A stretch of 64,000 bases of DNA from Rhodospirillales bacterium (lineage in GTDB: Bacteria; Pseudomonadota; Alphaproteobacteria; Rhodospirillales; Casp-alpha2). Each line of letters begins with the position of its first letter. Positions within the stretch are counted from its first letter, which is position 1. The position numbers and the translations under genes were made by a program. The notes beneath the pieces were generated by a model. The model did no database searches. It was not told the origin of the DNA and worked only from the letters and a program-made list of their open reading frames with translations. The stretch covers positions 62,001-126,000 of the forward strand of contig JAEPMA010000002.1 of assembly GCA_017644185.1 (NCBI GenBank), written 5' to 3'. Shown here one piece after another: positions 46,707-54,823 of this stretch.

Positions 46707-47431
46707 CAGAACGCCCTCGATGTCGGCATAATAATGATGTCGACGCGGCGCGCGAGTTTGCGTCTTTCCGCGTCGTCCAAATTCGGCAACAGATTGTACT
46801 GAGTCGCCGCGTAACCGAAGGCGACGATTTTCTGCTCGTAGCCGCCGCGCCGAATGGCATTCGCAACCGAGGCCGCACGGGCAATGGAAAGCTCCCAGTT
46901 CGACGCATAGGACGTCCCGTCCGGCGGTGCGGGGTCGGTATGCCCGGTTACGGCGATGGTGTTCCCCACATTGTCGAACATCGCCCCCAGGGTCAGCATC
47001 GCTCCTTGCGCGCGCTCGCTGATCACGGCAGCGCCCGGCTCGAACAGGAGATCGCCAGGCAGCGCCACCAAAAGCCGGTCTTCAAGCCTGACGATCAAAA
47101 CGTCCCGAAGCAGCGGGTCGTTGGATAGATTTTCCTCGATCACCGACGCGAGGTAATCAAGGTTCACGGCACGGCGGTAAAACAATGTCCCGATGTTCAA
47201 CTGGGCGGATGGCTTGCGGATGGTTTCTTCGGGCGCTGGGTTAAGTGTTTGCGAGAGCGAGTCGATGATCTTGTCCCACTGATCGATCTTCACGTTCGAC
47301 ATCGCAAACAACATTACGAAGAACGTCAAAAGCAGCGACACCAGATCCGTGAACGTCAACATCCACATCTTGGTGTTACGGTGTTCCGGTTCCTCGACGT
47401 GGTCGAGGGCGAGGGTCACGTCCCGTCTCAT
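46706..47431 (-). CDS. motB: Flagellar motor stator protein MotB
   Basis: A 241-residue stator subunit. A single membrane helix (about 27-46) carries the proton-binding aspartate Asp29 in MLTFTDLVSLLLTFFVML. The C-terminal OmpA-like peptidoglycan-binding domain has VTGHTDPAPPDG and NWELSIARAASVANAIRRGG. No motA gene is in the window. It overlaps the upstream MotB-like gene by four bases and the downstream TPR gene by one. Confidence 0.9.
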   Translation of the reverse strand: MRRDVTLALDHVEEPEHRNTKMWMLTFTDLVSLLLTFFVMLFAMSNVKIDQWDKIIDSLSQTLNPAPEETIRKPSAQLNIGTLFYRRAVNLDYLASVIEENLSNDPLLRDVLIVRLEDRLLVALPGDLLFEPGAAVISERAQGAMLTLGAMFDNVGNTIAVTGHTDPAPPDGTSYASNWELSIARAASVANAIRRGGYEQKIVAFGYAATQYNLLPNLDDAERRKLARRVDIIIMPTSRAF

Positions 47432-48165
47432 GGTTGCACCCCGTCGGCGGCGGGAAGCGTTCTCTTCCGCATTTCTTCCAGCGCTTCTTCGAAGCGGACC
47501 TCCGTTTCCTCAATCCCGCGCACCCAGAACCAAAGCGTGACGTTGCCCTGGTCACCGCTGTTAACACCGACCGACACGCTGTCGGGCGGTGCACCACGCC
47601 CAGTCATGACACGCGCCAATTCCCCCGCACGCGCCACCTCGACGGTCTGCTGCACCGGCAGATAAAAATTACCCGTCGGCGGCGCACCCATGACCACTTC
47701 CATATCCTGGCGCAACCCCGGCGGACGATTGGAGAGCGACGCGACGACCCGGTCCAGCAGCGGCAGCATATCGTCACGTACCGATGGTTCACCTTCCTTG
47801 AATAAGGCGCTCTGAGGCATACGGAGCCGCATCAAGCGGCCTGGCTGCACGACCTCGATCTTTTCGATCTGCACCGCCGTGGTGAAGATCGATGTGATCT
47901 GCTCCTGGAACGCTTCCCCGGCAATGATGTCGCCATCCTTGGCGTTGAACTCGGTCGGATCGGACGTCGGCGGGAGCACCGTCGTAAAGGTCGATGAAAG
48001 ACTGTCCATGACCGCCGTCGATTTCACCTGCTCAAAAGTCGAAATCGACACGAGCATGATGAAGAATGCCAGTACCAGCAAAAACAACCCGAGAAAGACC
48101 GGCACGATATCGGGGGCTTGTTGTTGCTCGTCAGGCGGCAAATCGAGTTCGAGGTCACGGATCAT
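47428..48165 (-). CDS. MotB-like protein without the stator aspartate
   Basis: A 245-residue MotB paralogue. One N-terminal membrane helix (about 20-41, VPVFLGLFLLVLAFFIMLVSIS) aligns with MotB, but the proton-binding Asp is replaced by Gly26. The periplasmic domain is OmpA-like but degenerate: LFKEGEPSV and VEVARAGELARVM remain while the TD pair is missing. It probably forms part of the stator or its anchor but cannot carry protons by itself. It precedes motB, with which it overlaps by four bases (ATGA). Confidence 0.8.
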   Translation of the reverse strand: MIRDLELDLPPDEQQQAPDIVPVFLGLFLLVLAFFIMLVSISTFEQVKSTAVMDSLSSTFTTVLPPTSDPTEFNAKDGDIIAGEAFQEQITSIFTTAVQIEKIEVVQPGRLMRLRMPQSALFKEGEPSVRDDMLPLLDRVVASLSNRPPGLRQDMEVVMGAPPTGNFYLPVQQTVEVARAGELARVMTGRGAPPDSVSVGVNSGDQGNVTLWFWVRGIEETEVRFEEALEEMRKRTLPAADGVQP

Positions 48166-48181
48166 CGGCCGGCCATCCCGC

Positions 48182-48568
48182 TCAGAACTCGCCTAAAACG
48201 CTGACCAGTTTGGTCTTCAGCGTTTCCGCGGTATACGGCTTGATGATGTAGTTCGAAACCCCGGCCTGCTTGGCGGCAATCACTTTTTCGGTCGTGCTTT
48301 CCGCCGTCACCAACACGAACGGCAGATCCCTGAGCTTTTCGTCGGCACGAACTTCCTGCAAGAGCTCGTAACCGCTCATCGGTTCCATATTCCAGTCCGA
48401 AATGACCAGTCCGAAACCGCCCTCGCGCAGCGTCTCGAGCGCATCCTTGGCGTTGGATGCTTCTGTGATGTCGGTGAATTTCAACTGCCGAAGCAGTGAC
48501 CTCAGCACCTTGAGCATGGTCGGATAGTCGTCCACGATGAGGACCTTCATGCCCAAGTCCACGGCCAT
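48182..48568 (-). CDS. CheY-like single-domain response regulator
   Basis: A 128-residue receiver with the acidic pair in VLIVDDYPTM, the phospho-acceptor Asp in LVISDWNMEPMSG, Thr in LVTAEST and Lys in YIIKPYTAETL. These match chemotaxis CheY proteins that bind FliM. An ATG at 48568 has GGGAG upstream and is preferred; ATG at 48580 adds four residues. It lies within the motor operon between motE and the motB-like gene. A kinase partner is not in the window. Confidence 0.9.
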   Translation of the reverse strand: MAVDLGMKVLIVDDYPTMLKVLRSLLRQLKFTDITEASNAKDALETLREGGFGLVISDWNMEPMSGYELLQEVRADEKLRDLPFVLVTAESTTEKVIAAKQAGVSNYIIKPYTAETLKTKLVSVLGEF

Positions 48569-48708
48569 TGCCACTCCCATAAATCCGATATGCCCGCTTC
48601 GGAATGTGCATCCCGAAACCTCATCGTTCCCAGTGTCCCAGTCGGATCATCCGCAGAAATCCGACAAATCCGGGCGACACCCCTGCCACCCGATGTTCCG
48701 TCAAGCCG

Positions 48709-49428
48709 CTACTGAACTCCCACCGAACGCGGCAGCTCACGCAGCGCACGTAACTCCACGGTGATCTCGCGGGCACGATCCGGGTTCATCTGCGCCATTA
48801 CCGGCGCCAGCTTCCGCTCCTTCATGCGTTCCGCGACCTCAAGCAAGGTATTCATCTCCAATTCCTCGAAGATCCGCGCGGCATCCTTGGGCTTCATGTT
48901 CTCGTAGATCTTGACCAGGCTGCCGAGCTTCTTCTCCTGCTGCTCGTCGAAAATTTTAATGCGTTCCTGAATCACGCCGCGCAAATCCTCAAGTTCGGCG
49001 ACCCGGCGCTCGATCCGGATCTCGGCGGCGCGCAACAACCCCTCCCTGGCTTCCAGTTCACGCGCCTTGGCCGACAATTCGTCGCGCCGCTCCGCAAGCC
49101 GCATCAGGATTTCGATCTCTGCCGGCGTCAGAAGGGTTGGGTCGTCAGTGATAAGTTTGGTCGGGTCCTGGCGCACCGTCGTCGCGCCATCAGCCGGTTC
49201 GCCTTGCACCGGCTCGACGGCCGGCACCGCCGCAGATTCCTCGGCGGGTTTGGCATCCCCCGGTGCGGCCTGAGGGTCGGTCTGCGCCCGAGCTTCGGAA
49301 ATGTTGATGGAGCCCGCCATCATCGCATCGATACCTTCCCAGATATCACCGACGCGGACCGTCAGCATCAGCGTCGCGGCAAAGATCGTCAGCGGCAGGA
49401 AGCGGATTTTCGAAATGAGCTTTTTCAT
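48709..49428 (-). CDS. motE: MotE family protein (stator-associated periplasmic chaperone)
   Basis: A 239-residue protein. Residues about 8-25 form a membrane anchor or signal (IRFLPLTIFAATLMLTVRV); a Pro/Ala-rich linker and a long coiled coil (about 110-175, ILMRLAERRDELSAKARELEAREGLL) follow; and the end has the MgtE-N/FliG-like fold (MKPKDAARIFEELEMNTLLEVAERMKERKLAPVMAQMNPDRAREITVEL). MotE proteins assist MotC-type stator parts in rhizobia. Here it belongs to the motor operon after DUF6468. Confidence 0.82.
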   Translation of the reverse strand: MKKLISKIRFLPLTIFAATLMLTVRVGDIWEGIDAMMAGSINISEARAQTDPQAAPGDAKPAEESAAVPAVEPVQGEPADGATTVRQDPTKLITDDPTLLTPAEIEILMRLAERRDELSAKARELEAREGLLRAAEIRIERRVAELEDLRGVIQERIKIFDEQQEKKLGSLVKIYENMKPKDAARIFEELEMNTLLEVAERMKERKLAPVMAQMNPDRAREITVELRALRELPRSVGVQ

Positions 49429-49472
49429 GTCATTCCCCAGGAAATTCCCTTGGCGTTTCTCGCCAGTCAGTT

Positions 49473-49967
49473 TCAGCCGGCGTCACGGAGCGCACGAAGC
49501 AATTCCCGCTCGGCTTCGGAACGCGGCTCGATGCCGCCATCCGTTTCTCGAACTTTTTCCTCAGTTGCATCGCCGCGTGGCTCTACCCTGGGCGCCTTGC
49601 GGGGTTGTACGGAGGTGACGTTCGTGCTGGCCGGCTTCGGCACGACACCGAGACCGTCCCGGGCCTCGCGGACCAGCTCCTCCAGCCGGTCGGCGGTCGA
49701 GCCGCCACGGTCCGCAAGGAACGCAATATCGTCGCGCAGTGTCTGAGCACGCTCCATCTGGATGTCCAACGCCTGCGCCACGGTGCGGAGCTGGTTGAGG
49801 TTCTCTTCGGCGCGAAGTGTAGACTCACCGAACGTCCTGGCGAGACCCTCGAGGTCCTTCTTGTCCTTTCGCAGCCGGTTCAGCCGCTTGTTCAGCGTGA
49901 TCGCGTAGCCGATCGTCACCACCAACAGTACGGCAACGGCGATATCGATAATCAGAGTGAAAGGCAT
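49473..49967 (-). CDS. DUF6468 family protein, flagellar operon
   Basis: A 164-residue protein with an N-terminal membrane helix (about 4-24, TLIIDIAVAVLLVVTIGYAI) and a coiled-coil region (about 25-115, LNKRLNRLRKDKKDLEGLARTFGESTLRAEENLNQLR). The C-terminus is disordered and charged. It fits the DUF6468 group that is found next to fliM and motE in Rhodospirillales-type flagellar clusters; its function is unknown. Confidence 0.75.
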   Translation of the reverse strand: MPFTLIIDIAVAVLLVVTIGYAITLNKRLNRLRKDKKDLEGLARTFGESTLRAEENLNQLRTVAQALDIQMERAQTLRDDIAFLADRGGSTADRLEELVREARDGLGVVPKPASTNVTSVQPRKAPRVEPRGDATEEKVRETDGGIEPRSEAERELLRALRDAG

Positions 49968-49998
49968 CGCTTCAGATCCTTCGTCCGTTGGCCACGCG

Positions 49999-51135
49999 TC
50001 AGTTGTTGCGCGGCGCCTTTTCGATGCGGTCGCCGATCTTCACGGCAATCCGGCTGCCCTTACGGCCCATGCGCCCCGTGTACATTGGCACATCACCGCA
50101 AACCAATTGCACCGGGCTGTCCTGCGTCGCACTGAGCATGATCTGCGAGCCGACCTTGAGGTCGAAAACGTCGCGCAACTTCATGATCTGCGTGTCGATG
50201 ACGGCTTCCAGGTCAACATCGGTCACCCAGAGTTCTTCCGCCAGGTGTGTTTCCCAAATCGTATCGCGACCGAACTTTTCACCCATGAACATCTGCAACA
50301 AGAGCTCACGAACGGGTTCGAGCGTCGCATACGGCAAAAGCAATTCGAGGCGACCGCCCCGGTCTTCCATATCGATCCTGAGCCTGGCCACGATAGCCGC
50401 GTTCGACGGCCTGGAAATCGTTGCGAAGCGCGGGTTCGTCTCAAGCCGGTCGAAACGGAACGTCACCGGGCTGAGCGGCTCGAACGCGGCAGACAAGTCA
50501 CCCAGCATGACGTGCACCATCCGCTCGACGAGCGAGCGTTCGATGGTCGTGTAAGGGCGGCCCTCAATCCGCATCGCCGCTGTCCCGCGACGACCGCCCA
50601 GCAGCACGTCGACGATCGAGTAGATCAGCGAACTGTCGACCGTGATCAGGCCGTAGTTATCCCATTCCTCCGCCTTGAAGACCGACAACATGGCCGGCAG
50701 CGGGATCGAGTTCAGATAATCGCCGAAGCGGATCGACGCGATGTTATCGAGCGACACTTCGACGTTGTCCGAGGTGAAGTTACGCAGGCTGGTCGACATC
50801 AACCGGACGAGCCGGTCGAAAACGACTTCCAGCATCGGCAGACGTTCGTAAGACACCAGCGCAGACGAAAGGATCGCCTGAATACCCGCGCGTTCACCCG
50901 CGTCGTCGCCCTCTTCGTCAAAACCGAGAAGTGAATCGATTTCATCCTGATTTAGAACGCGCGTCGCCTCTCGGGCCGGGGCTTCACCGTCGCCGCCGCC
51001 GTCCCCGTCGCCGCCTTCCATCATGGCTTCCCACTCGGCAGCAAGCTCGTCGGCATCGCCGTCGCCGCCCTCGCTATCCTCGAGGGCCGCGTCCCACTCA
51101 GCCGCTAGTGCGTCGTCGTCATCACCGGGCGCCAT
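49999..51135 (-). CDS. fliM: Flagellar motor switch protein FliM
   Basis: A 378-residue C-ring protein that binds phospho-CheY and sets rotation direction. The CheY-binding segment VLNQDEIDSLLGF (about 61-73) is preceded by an unusual acidic stretch in which LAAEW appears twice. The middle domain has GRPYTTIERSLVERMVHVMLGDLSAAF, and the FliN-like C-terminal domain ends the protein (VDLEAVIDTQIMKLRDVFDLKVG). It is second in the motor operon after fliL. Confidence 0.96.
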   Translation of the reverse strand: MAPGDDDDALAAEWDAALEDSEGGDGDADELAAEWEAMMEGGDGDGGGDGEAPAREATRVLNQDEIDSLLGFDEEGDDAGERAGIQAILSSALVSYERLPMLEVVFDRLVRLMSTSLRNFTSDNVEVSLDNIASIRFGDYLNSIPLPAMLSVFKAEEWDNYGLITVDSSLIYSIVDVLLGGRRGTAAMRIEGRPYTTIERSLVERMVHVMLGDLSAAFEPLSPVTFRFDRLETNPRFATISRPSNAAIVARLRIDMEDRGGRLELLLPYATLEPVRELLLQMFMGEKFGRDTIWETHLAEELWVTDVDLEAVIDTQIMKLRDVFDLKVGSQIMLSATQDSPVQLVCGDVPMYTGRMGRKGSRIAVKIGDRIEKAPRNN

Positions 51136-51177
51136 AAAGAGCCGCCTCCTTACCGAAAGGCCTGACCGAAGCCGGCC

Positions 51178-51714
51178 TCATTGAATCAACATCTCCTTGA
51201 ACAGGATATCCCGAACCCTGACCGGGGCGACCGCCGCGCGGATACGGGTCAGAAGTTCCTCGCGGAGCCGGTACATCCCGGCCGATCCGTCCAGATCTTC
51301 GATCCGAAGCTCGCGCAGATAGACGTTGAAGTTGTCCATCACCCGCGCGATCACTGCCTCGACTTTGGGCTTATCCTCCTCATGTTCCAATTCCAGGCTG
51401 ACCTGGATCTTGATGAACCTCGCTTTGCGGCCGGCTGTATTCAGGTTCACCGTCAGTGCCGGCAATTCATAAAAGACCGAGGAACCGACTTCCCCTTCCA
51501 CCGTTTCCGACGTCGCTTGCGGCTCGCCGACGATCATCTTGATGACCGGATCGAGCAGGCCGGTGAAATACGCCCCGGCAAGACCGCCCAAAACCAGAAG
51601 AATGACGATGATGATGATGATCAGAAGTTTTTTCTTACCGCCTGATGACGGCGGCGCGGCACCCTCGCCACCACCGCCTTCTTCCATATCGTCGTCTTCG
51701 TCTTCCTCGGCCAT
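51178..51714 (-). CDS. fliL: Flagellar basal body-associated protein FliL
   Basis: A 178-residue stator-associated membrane protein. An acidic/Gly N-terminus (about 1-30) leads to one helix (about 34-55, LLIIIIIVILLVLGGLAGAYF) and the periplasmic FliL domain with FYELPALTVNLNTAGRKARFIKIQVSLELE and VRDILFKEMLIQ at the end. The ATG at 51714 follows AGAGGG at close spacing; an in-frame ATG at 51750 is less likely. First gene of the motor operon. Confidence 0.93.
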   Translation of the reverse strand: MAEEDEDDDMEEGGGGEGAAPPSSGGKKKLLIIIIIVILLVLGGLAGAYFTGLLDPVIKMIVGEPQATSETVEGEVGSSVFYELPALTVNLNTAGRKARFIKIQVSLELEHEEDKPKVEAVIARVMDNFNVYLRELRIEDLDGSAGMYRLREELLTRIRAAVAPVRVRDILFKEMLIQ

Positions 51715-52040
51715 GCGCCCTCTGCTCCGGATCAACGACGGTGAAGCCACACCGCCCCTGACCGTTCTGAAACTATAGTCCGTGTTTGGTTAACAAGTTA
51801 TTGCCAACGACGGTTCCGGCATCGTTCAAATCGATCTGCGCAACATCGCCAAAGTTTTGCTGAGCGCGGCATTGCAGCGAATCACAGGATACCAAATAGG
51901 CCGTCGGCGGGGCAACCATACTACGACATATGCCACTTTTACTTGAGTTGCCCGTAACACGGCATTTCCTGCCCGGTAAAGGATGCATCCAGCCCCCTAT
52001 CCTGCCCGGCTCAATTGCGTCGACGAATCCATTAACCCAT

Positions 52041-52053
52041 TGAAATTATTTCA
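52041..52053. promoter_or_regulatory. 13-bp palindrome upstream of the flgF promoter
   Basis: TGAAATTATTTCA is a perfect palindrome with a single central base, 11 bp before the sigma-54-type promoter. It may bind IHF or a specific regulator; no factor can be assigned from sequence. Confidence 0.4.
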
Positions 52054-52063
52054 TTTAATAAAT

Positions 52064-52079
52064 TGGCACGGCGTCTGCA
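52064..52079 (+). promoter_or_regulatory. Sigma-54-type promoter of flgFGAH
   Basis: TGGCACGGCGTCTGCA keeps the invariant GG and GC exactly 12 bp apart and the full TGGCAC element; the -12 box is CTGC instead of TTGC. Transcription would begin near 52090, about 60 bp before the flgF ATG. FliX, a partner of the sigma-54 activator FlbD in Caulobacter, is encoded at 56964-57389. Confidence 0.7.
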
Positions 52080-52120
52080 TATGAACCGACAAAAGCACGC
52101 GGCTTAACGCCGGACAGATG

Positions 52121-52134
52121 CTTAAGAACGGGAA
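52121..52134 (+). repeat. 14-base leader repeat before flgF
   Basis: CTTAAGAACGGGAA occurs here, ending 15 bp before the flgF ATG, and again unchanged at 52934-52947, ending 11 bp before the flgG ATG. The core GAACGGGAA also precedes fliE. Partly it may supply the ribosome-binding region, but the conserved part is longer than needed. Confidence 0.5.
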
Positions 52135-52149
52135 TAAGGATAGTGGACG

Positions 52150-52890
52150 ATGGAAAACACGACTTACGTGGCCCTTTCCAGGCAGGCGACGCTCCGCCGG
52201 CAGATGGACGTGGTAGCCAACAACCTCGCGAACATGAGCACCCACGGATACAAGTCCGGGCAGATGATGTTCGTTGAACATTTGACCAAATCGAAGGGGG
52301 GCGACGGCCTCCTCACACCCAAACTGGCGTACGTCCGCGACATTGCGACCATGACGGACACCAAACCCGGCGCCATCGAAACCACCGGCAATCCACTGGA
52401 CATCGCGATCCAGGGCGACGGCTTTTTCGTCATACAGACACCGGAAGGCGAACACTACACCCGCAACGGCCGCCTGCAACTCGACAATACGGGACAGCTC
52501 GTCAATCAGCTGGGTCAACCGATCCTTGCCGACGGCGGAGCACCACTGATCTTCGCCCCCGAAGACACTGAAATCGTGATTTCCAAGGACGGCACCGTTT
52601 CCACCAACAACGGTGAACTCGGCAAGCTTCGGGTGGTGCGCTTCGATAATGACCAGAAACTCGAACGCACTTCCGGCGCACAATTCACGACGACGGAAGA
52701 CAACCCGCCCCAGAACGTCGACACCCCGACGGTGCTGCAAGGTGCGGTCGAAGGGTCCAACGTCGAGCCGATTTTGGAAATGGCCAACATGATCTCGGTC
52801 CACCGGGCATACGACTCGGTGAAATCGTTCATCGAACGCGAAGACGAACGTCAGCGCTCGATGATCCGCGACATGGCGGCAACGTCTTAA
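52150..52890 (+). CDS. flgF: Flagellar basal-body rod protein FlgF
   Basis: A 246-residue proximal rod protein. The N-terminal motif ALSRQATLRRQMDVVANNLANMSTHGYKSGQMMF, the central GNPLDIAIQGDGFFVIQTPEGEHYTRNGRLQLDNTGQLV and the C-terminal MANMISVHRAYDSVKSFIE place it in the FlgF group. It is the first gene behind the sigma-54-type promoter. Confidence 0.95.
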   Translation: MENTTYVALSRQATLRRQMDVVANNLANMSTHGYKSGQMMFVEHLTKSKGGDGLLTPKLAYVRDIATMTDTKPGAIETTGNPLDIAIQGDGFFVIQTPEGEHYTRNGRLQLDNTGQLVNQLGQPILADGGAPLIFAPEDTEIVISKDGTVSTNNGELGKLRVVRFDNDQKLERTSGAQFTTTEDNPPQNVDTPTVLQGAVEGSNVEPILEMANMISVHRAYDSVKSFIEREDERQRSMIRDMAATS

Positions 52891-52933
52891 AAGCAGATAA
52901 CCGACGCCCGGGCCAGAAGCAGCTCAGGGCGCA

Positions 52934-52947
52934 CTTAAGAACGGGAA
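52934..52947 (+). repeat. 14-base leader repeat before flgG
   Basis: The second perfect copy of CTTAAGAACGGGAA, in the 68-bp gap between flgF and flgG. It is followed by AAGGACTGAACT and the flgG ATG. Confidence 0.5.
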
Positions 52948-52958
52948 AGGACTGAACT

Positions 52959-53744
52959 ATGAGATCACTGGATATTGCATCGACGGGCATGCTGGCACAG
53001 CAACGCAACGTCGAAGTCATTTCGAACAACCTGGCGAACATGAACACGACGGCCTTCCAACGCCGACGGACCGAATTCCACGACCTGATCTATCAGGATC
53101 TGCGGCGGGTCGGTTCGACGTCTTCGGATTCAGGCAACGTGGTGCCGACCGGTGTTCAGCTTGGTTTGGGCGTGAAGCTTGCCGCTGTCTACCGCATTCA
53201 TGAGCAAGGCAACTTGACCGCCACCGACAACACCTTCGACATGGCGGTTCAGGGCAAGGGATACTTCCAGGTCCTGCTGCCGACCGGTGAGACGGCATAC
53301 ACCCGCGACGGGACGTTCCAGCTCAACCAGAACGGCGATATCGTAACGCATGACGGTTACCCGCTGCAGCCGGGCATCACGGTGCCGCAGACCGCCATCG
53401 ATGTCACCATCAACTCGTCGGGTGAGGTGCTGGCCAAGATCGAAGGCCAGGTCGCCCTTCAGAACCTGGGGCAGATTCAGGTCGCCACGTTTCAGAACGA
53501 ACCCGGTCTGCAGGCCATCGGCGACAACCTGTTGCTGGAAACGCCCGCTTCCGGTGCCGCCGTGACCGGGAACCCGGCTTCGGTCGGCTTCGGCTCGATC
53601 CTGCAAGGCTTCCTCGAAACCTCGAACGTCAACGCGGTCGAAGAAATTTCACACCTGATTTCGGCACAGCGCGCCTACGAAATGAACTCGAAGGTCATCC
53701 AGACCTCCGACGAAATGATGGGCACCCTGACCACTATCAGGTAA
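52959..53744 (+). CDS. flgG: Flagellar basal-body distal rod protein FlgG
   Basis: A 261-residue distal rod protein. SLDIASTGMLAQQRNVEVISNNLANMNTTAFQRRRTEFHDLIYQDLRR, the FlgG-specific segment GSTSSDSGNVVPTGVQLGLGVKLAAV, and the C-terminal NVNAVEEISHLISAQRAYEMNSKVIQTSDEMM are present. Length equals the usual 260-262. It is between flgF and flgA. Confidence 0.97.
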   Translation: MRSLDIASTGMLAQQRNVEVISNNLANMNTTAFQRRRTEFHDLIYQDLRRVGSTSSDSGNVVPTGVQLGLGVKLAAVYRIHEQGNLTATDNTFDMAVQGKGYFQVLLPTGETAYTRDGTFQLNQNGDIVTHDGYPLQPGITVPQTAIDVTINSSGEVLAKIEGQVALQNLGQIQVATFQNEPGLQAIGDNLLLETPASGAAVTGNPASVGFGSILQGFLETSNVNAVEEISHLISAQRAYEMNSKVIQTSDEMMGTLTTIR

Positions 53745-53770
53745 GGCGGCTTTGGATAAGGAGTAAACCA

Positions 53771-54775
53771 ATGCGTAGACTGCTTGTTCCCGTGATCGCG
53801 ATGATCGCCGCCGGTGCGCAGCCGGTGATGGCTGGAAACTCGCTTTCGACCCCGGATGTTCCGGAGATTGCCAAGCTCGAGGCCGGACCGGTCAGCCTCA
53901 ACGACCATGTGGTGGTCGAAGACCGGGTGGTCCGGCTCGGCGACCTGTTCAACAACGCCGGCGACAAAGCGGAAACGTCGGTCGCCTACGCGCCCGCCCC
54001 CGGCGAGCGCGCGGTCTTCGACGCGCGCTGGCTGTATCGGGTGGCACACGGTTACAAACTGGACTGGCGGCCATTGAGTACGATGACCCAGACCGTCGTC
54101 GAGCGGGCCTCGATCACGATCCCGCGCGACGAGATCAAATCTGAGATCCTCTACGAGCTCGCCGACCGTGGTGTCACCGGCAACATGGATATCGAGTTTG
54201 CATCCCGCTTCGGCGAAGTCCATCTGCCGGCAGGCACCGCCCCGGTCATCAGCATCGAGGACCTTTCTTATCAAGATCGCACCGGACGGTTTTCGGCGGT
54301 CATCGTCGCGGGAACCGGCATGGACATGACGCGGGTGCGCACCACGGGACGGGCATACCGCACCGTCGAGGTCCCGGTCCTGAAATCGCGCATCCTGCGT
54401 GGCGATCTGATCCGCGAAGCCGATCTGGAATGGGTGAAGATGAAGGCTGACCGGGTTCAACCCGACGTCATCGTCGACATGTCCAATCTTGTCGGCAAGA
54501 CCCCAAAACGCGGCATTCGCGCCGGTCACCCGATCCGCGGCAACGACGTTTCACGGCCGTTGCTGGTCGAAAAGAACAGTCTGGTCACGATCATTCACCG
54601 CGTGCCCAACATGATGCTGACCGCACAGGGCAAAGCCCTTCAGAACGGCGCCGATGGCGACGTCGTGCAGATCCAGAACGGCCGTTCCAACCAGGTCATC
54701 GAAGCCGAAGTGGTCGGGCCGGGACGTGTCGCGGTACGTACGCTGTCGCAACAGTTTTCAATGAACGTCAACTAG
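53771..54775 (+). CDS. flgA: Flagellar P-ring assembly chaperone FlgA
   Basis: A 334-residue periplasmic protein, longer than the 220-240 of enterobacteria. A signal peptide (1-21, ending VMA) is followed by an extra N-terminal domain (about 22-190) and the SAF/FlgA domain (TVEVPVLKSRILRGDLIREADLEWVKMKADRVQPDVIVDMSNLVGKTPKRGIRAGHPIRGNDV). The end LSQQFSMNVN is typical. It guides FlgI into the P-ring, although flgI itself is not in the window. Confidence 0.93.
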   Translation: MRRLLVPVIAMIAAGAQPVMAGNSLSTPDVPEIAKLEAGPVSLNDHVVVEDRVVRLGDLFNNAGDKAETSVAYAPAPGERAVFDARWLYRVAHGYKLDWRPLSTMTQTVVERASITIPRDEIKSEILYELADRGVTGNMDIEFASRFGEVHLPAGTAPVISIEDLSYQDRTGRFSAVIVAGTGMDMTRVRTTGRAYRTVEVPVLKSRILRGDLIREADLEWVKMKADRVQPDVIVDMSNLVGKTPKRGIRAGHPIRGNDVSRPLLVEKNSLVTIIHRVPNMMLTAQGKALQNGADGDVVQIQNGRSNQVIEAEVVGPGRVAVRTLSQQFSMNVN

Positions 54776-54823
54776 GGAACCACCGGGCGGGCCGATACAA
54801 CCTACCCTGCAAGGAACGAGAAA

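Larger units (their letters stand above)
51715..52149. other. Divergent promoter region between fliL and flgF (435 bp without a gene)
   Basis: No supported gene. On the flgF side it has an AT-rich block (52030-52063) with a 13-bp palindrome, a sigma-54-type promoter and a 14-base repeat shared with the flgG leader. On the fliL side one TTAACAA (51790-51796) is visible, but no clear promoter. The lowered GC near flgF is typical of a bendable activator region. Confidence 0.6.

Noticed and set aside
46706-48165. The two MotB-like genes as one frameshifted gene
   Set aside because: Each has its own N-terminal membrane helix and periplasmic domain and they overlap as ATGA, so they are two genes.
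51715-52020. A sigma-54 promoter for the fliL operon
   Set aside because: Scanning the minus strand gave no GG-N10-GC at correct spacing; the closest candidates are off by one base.
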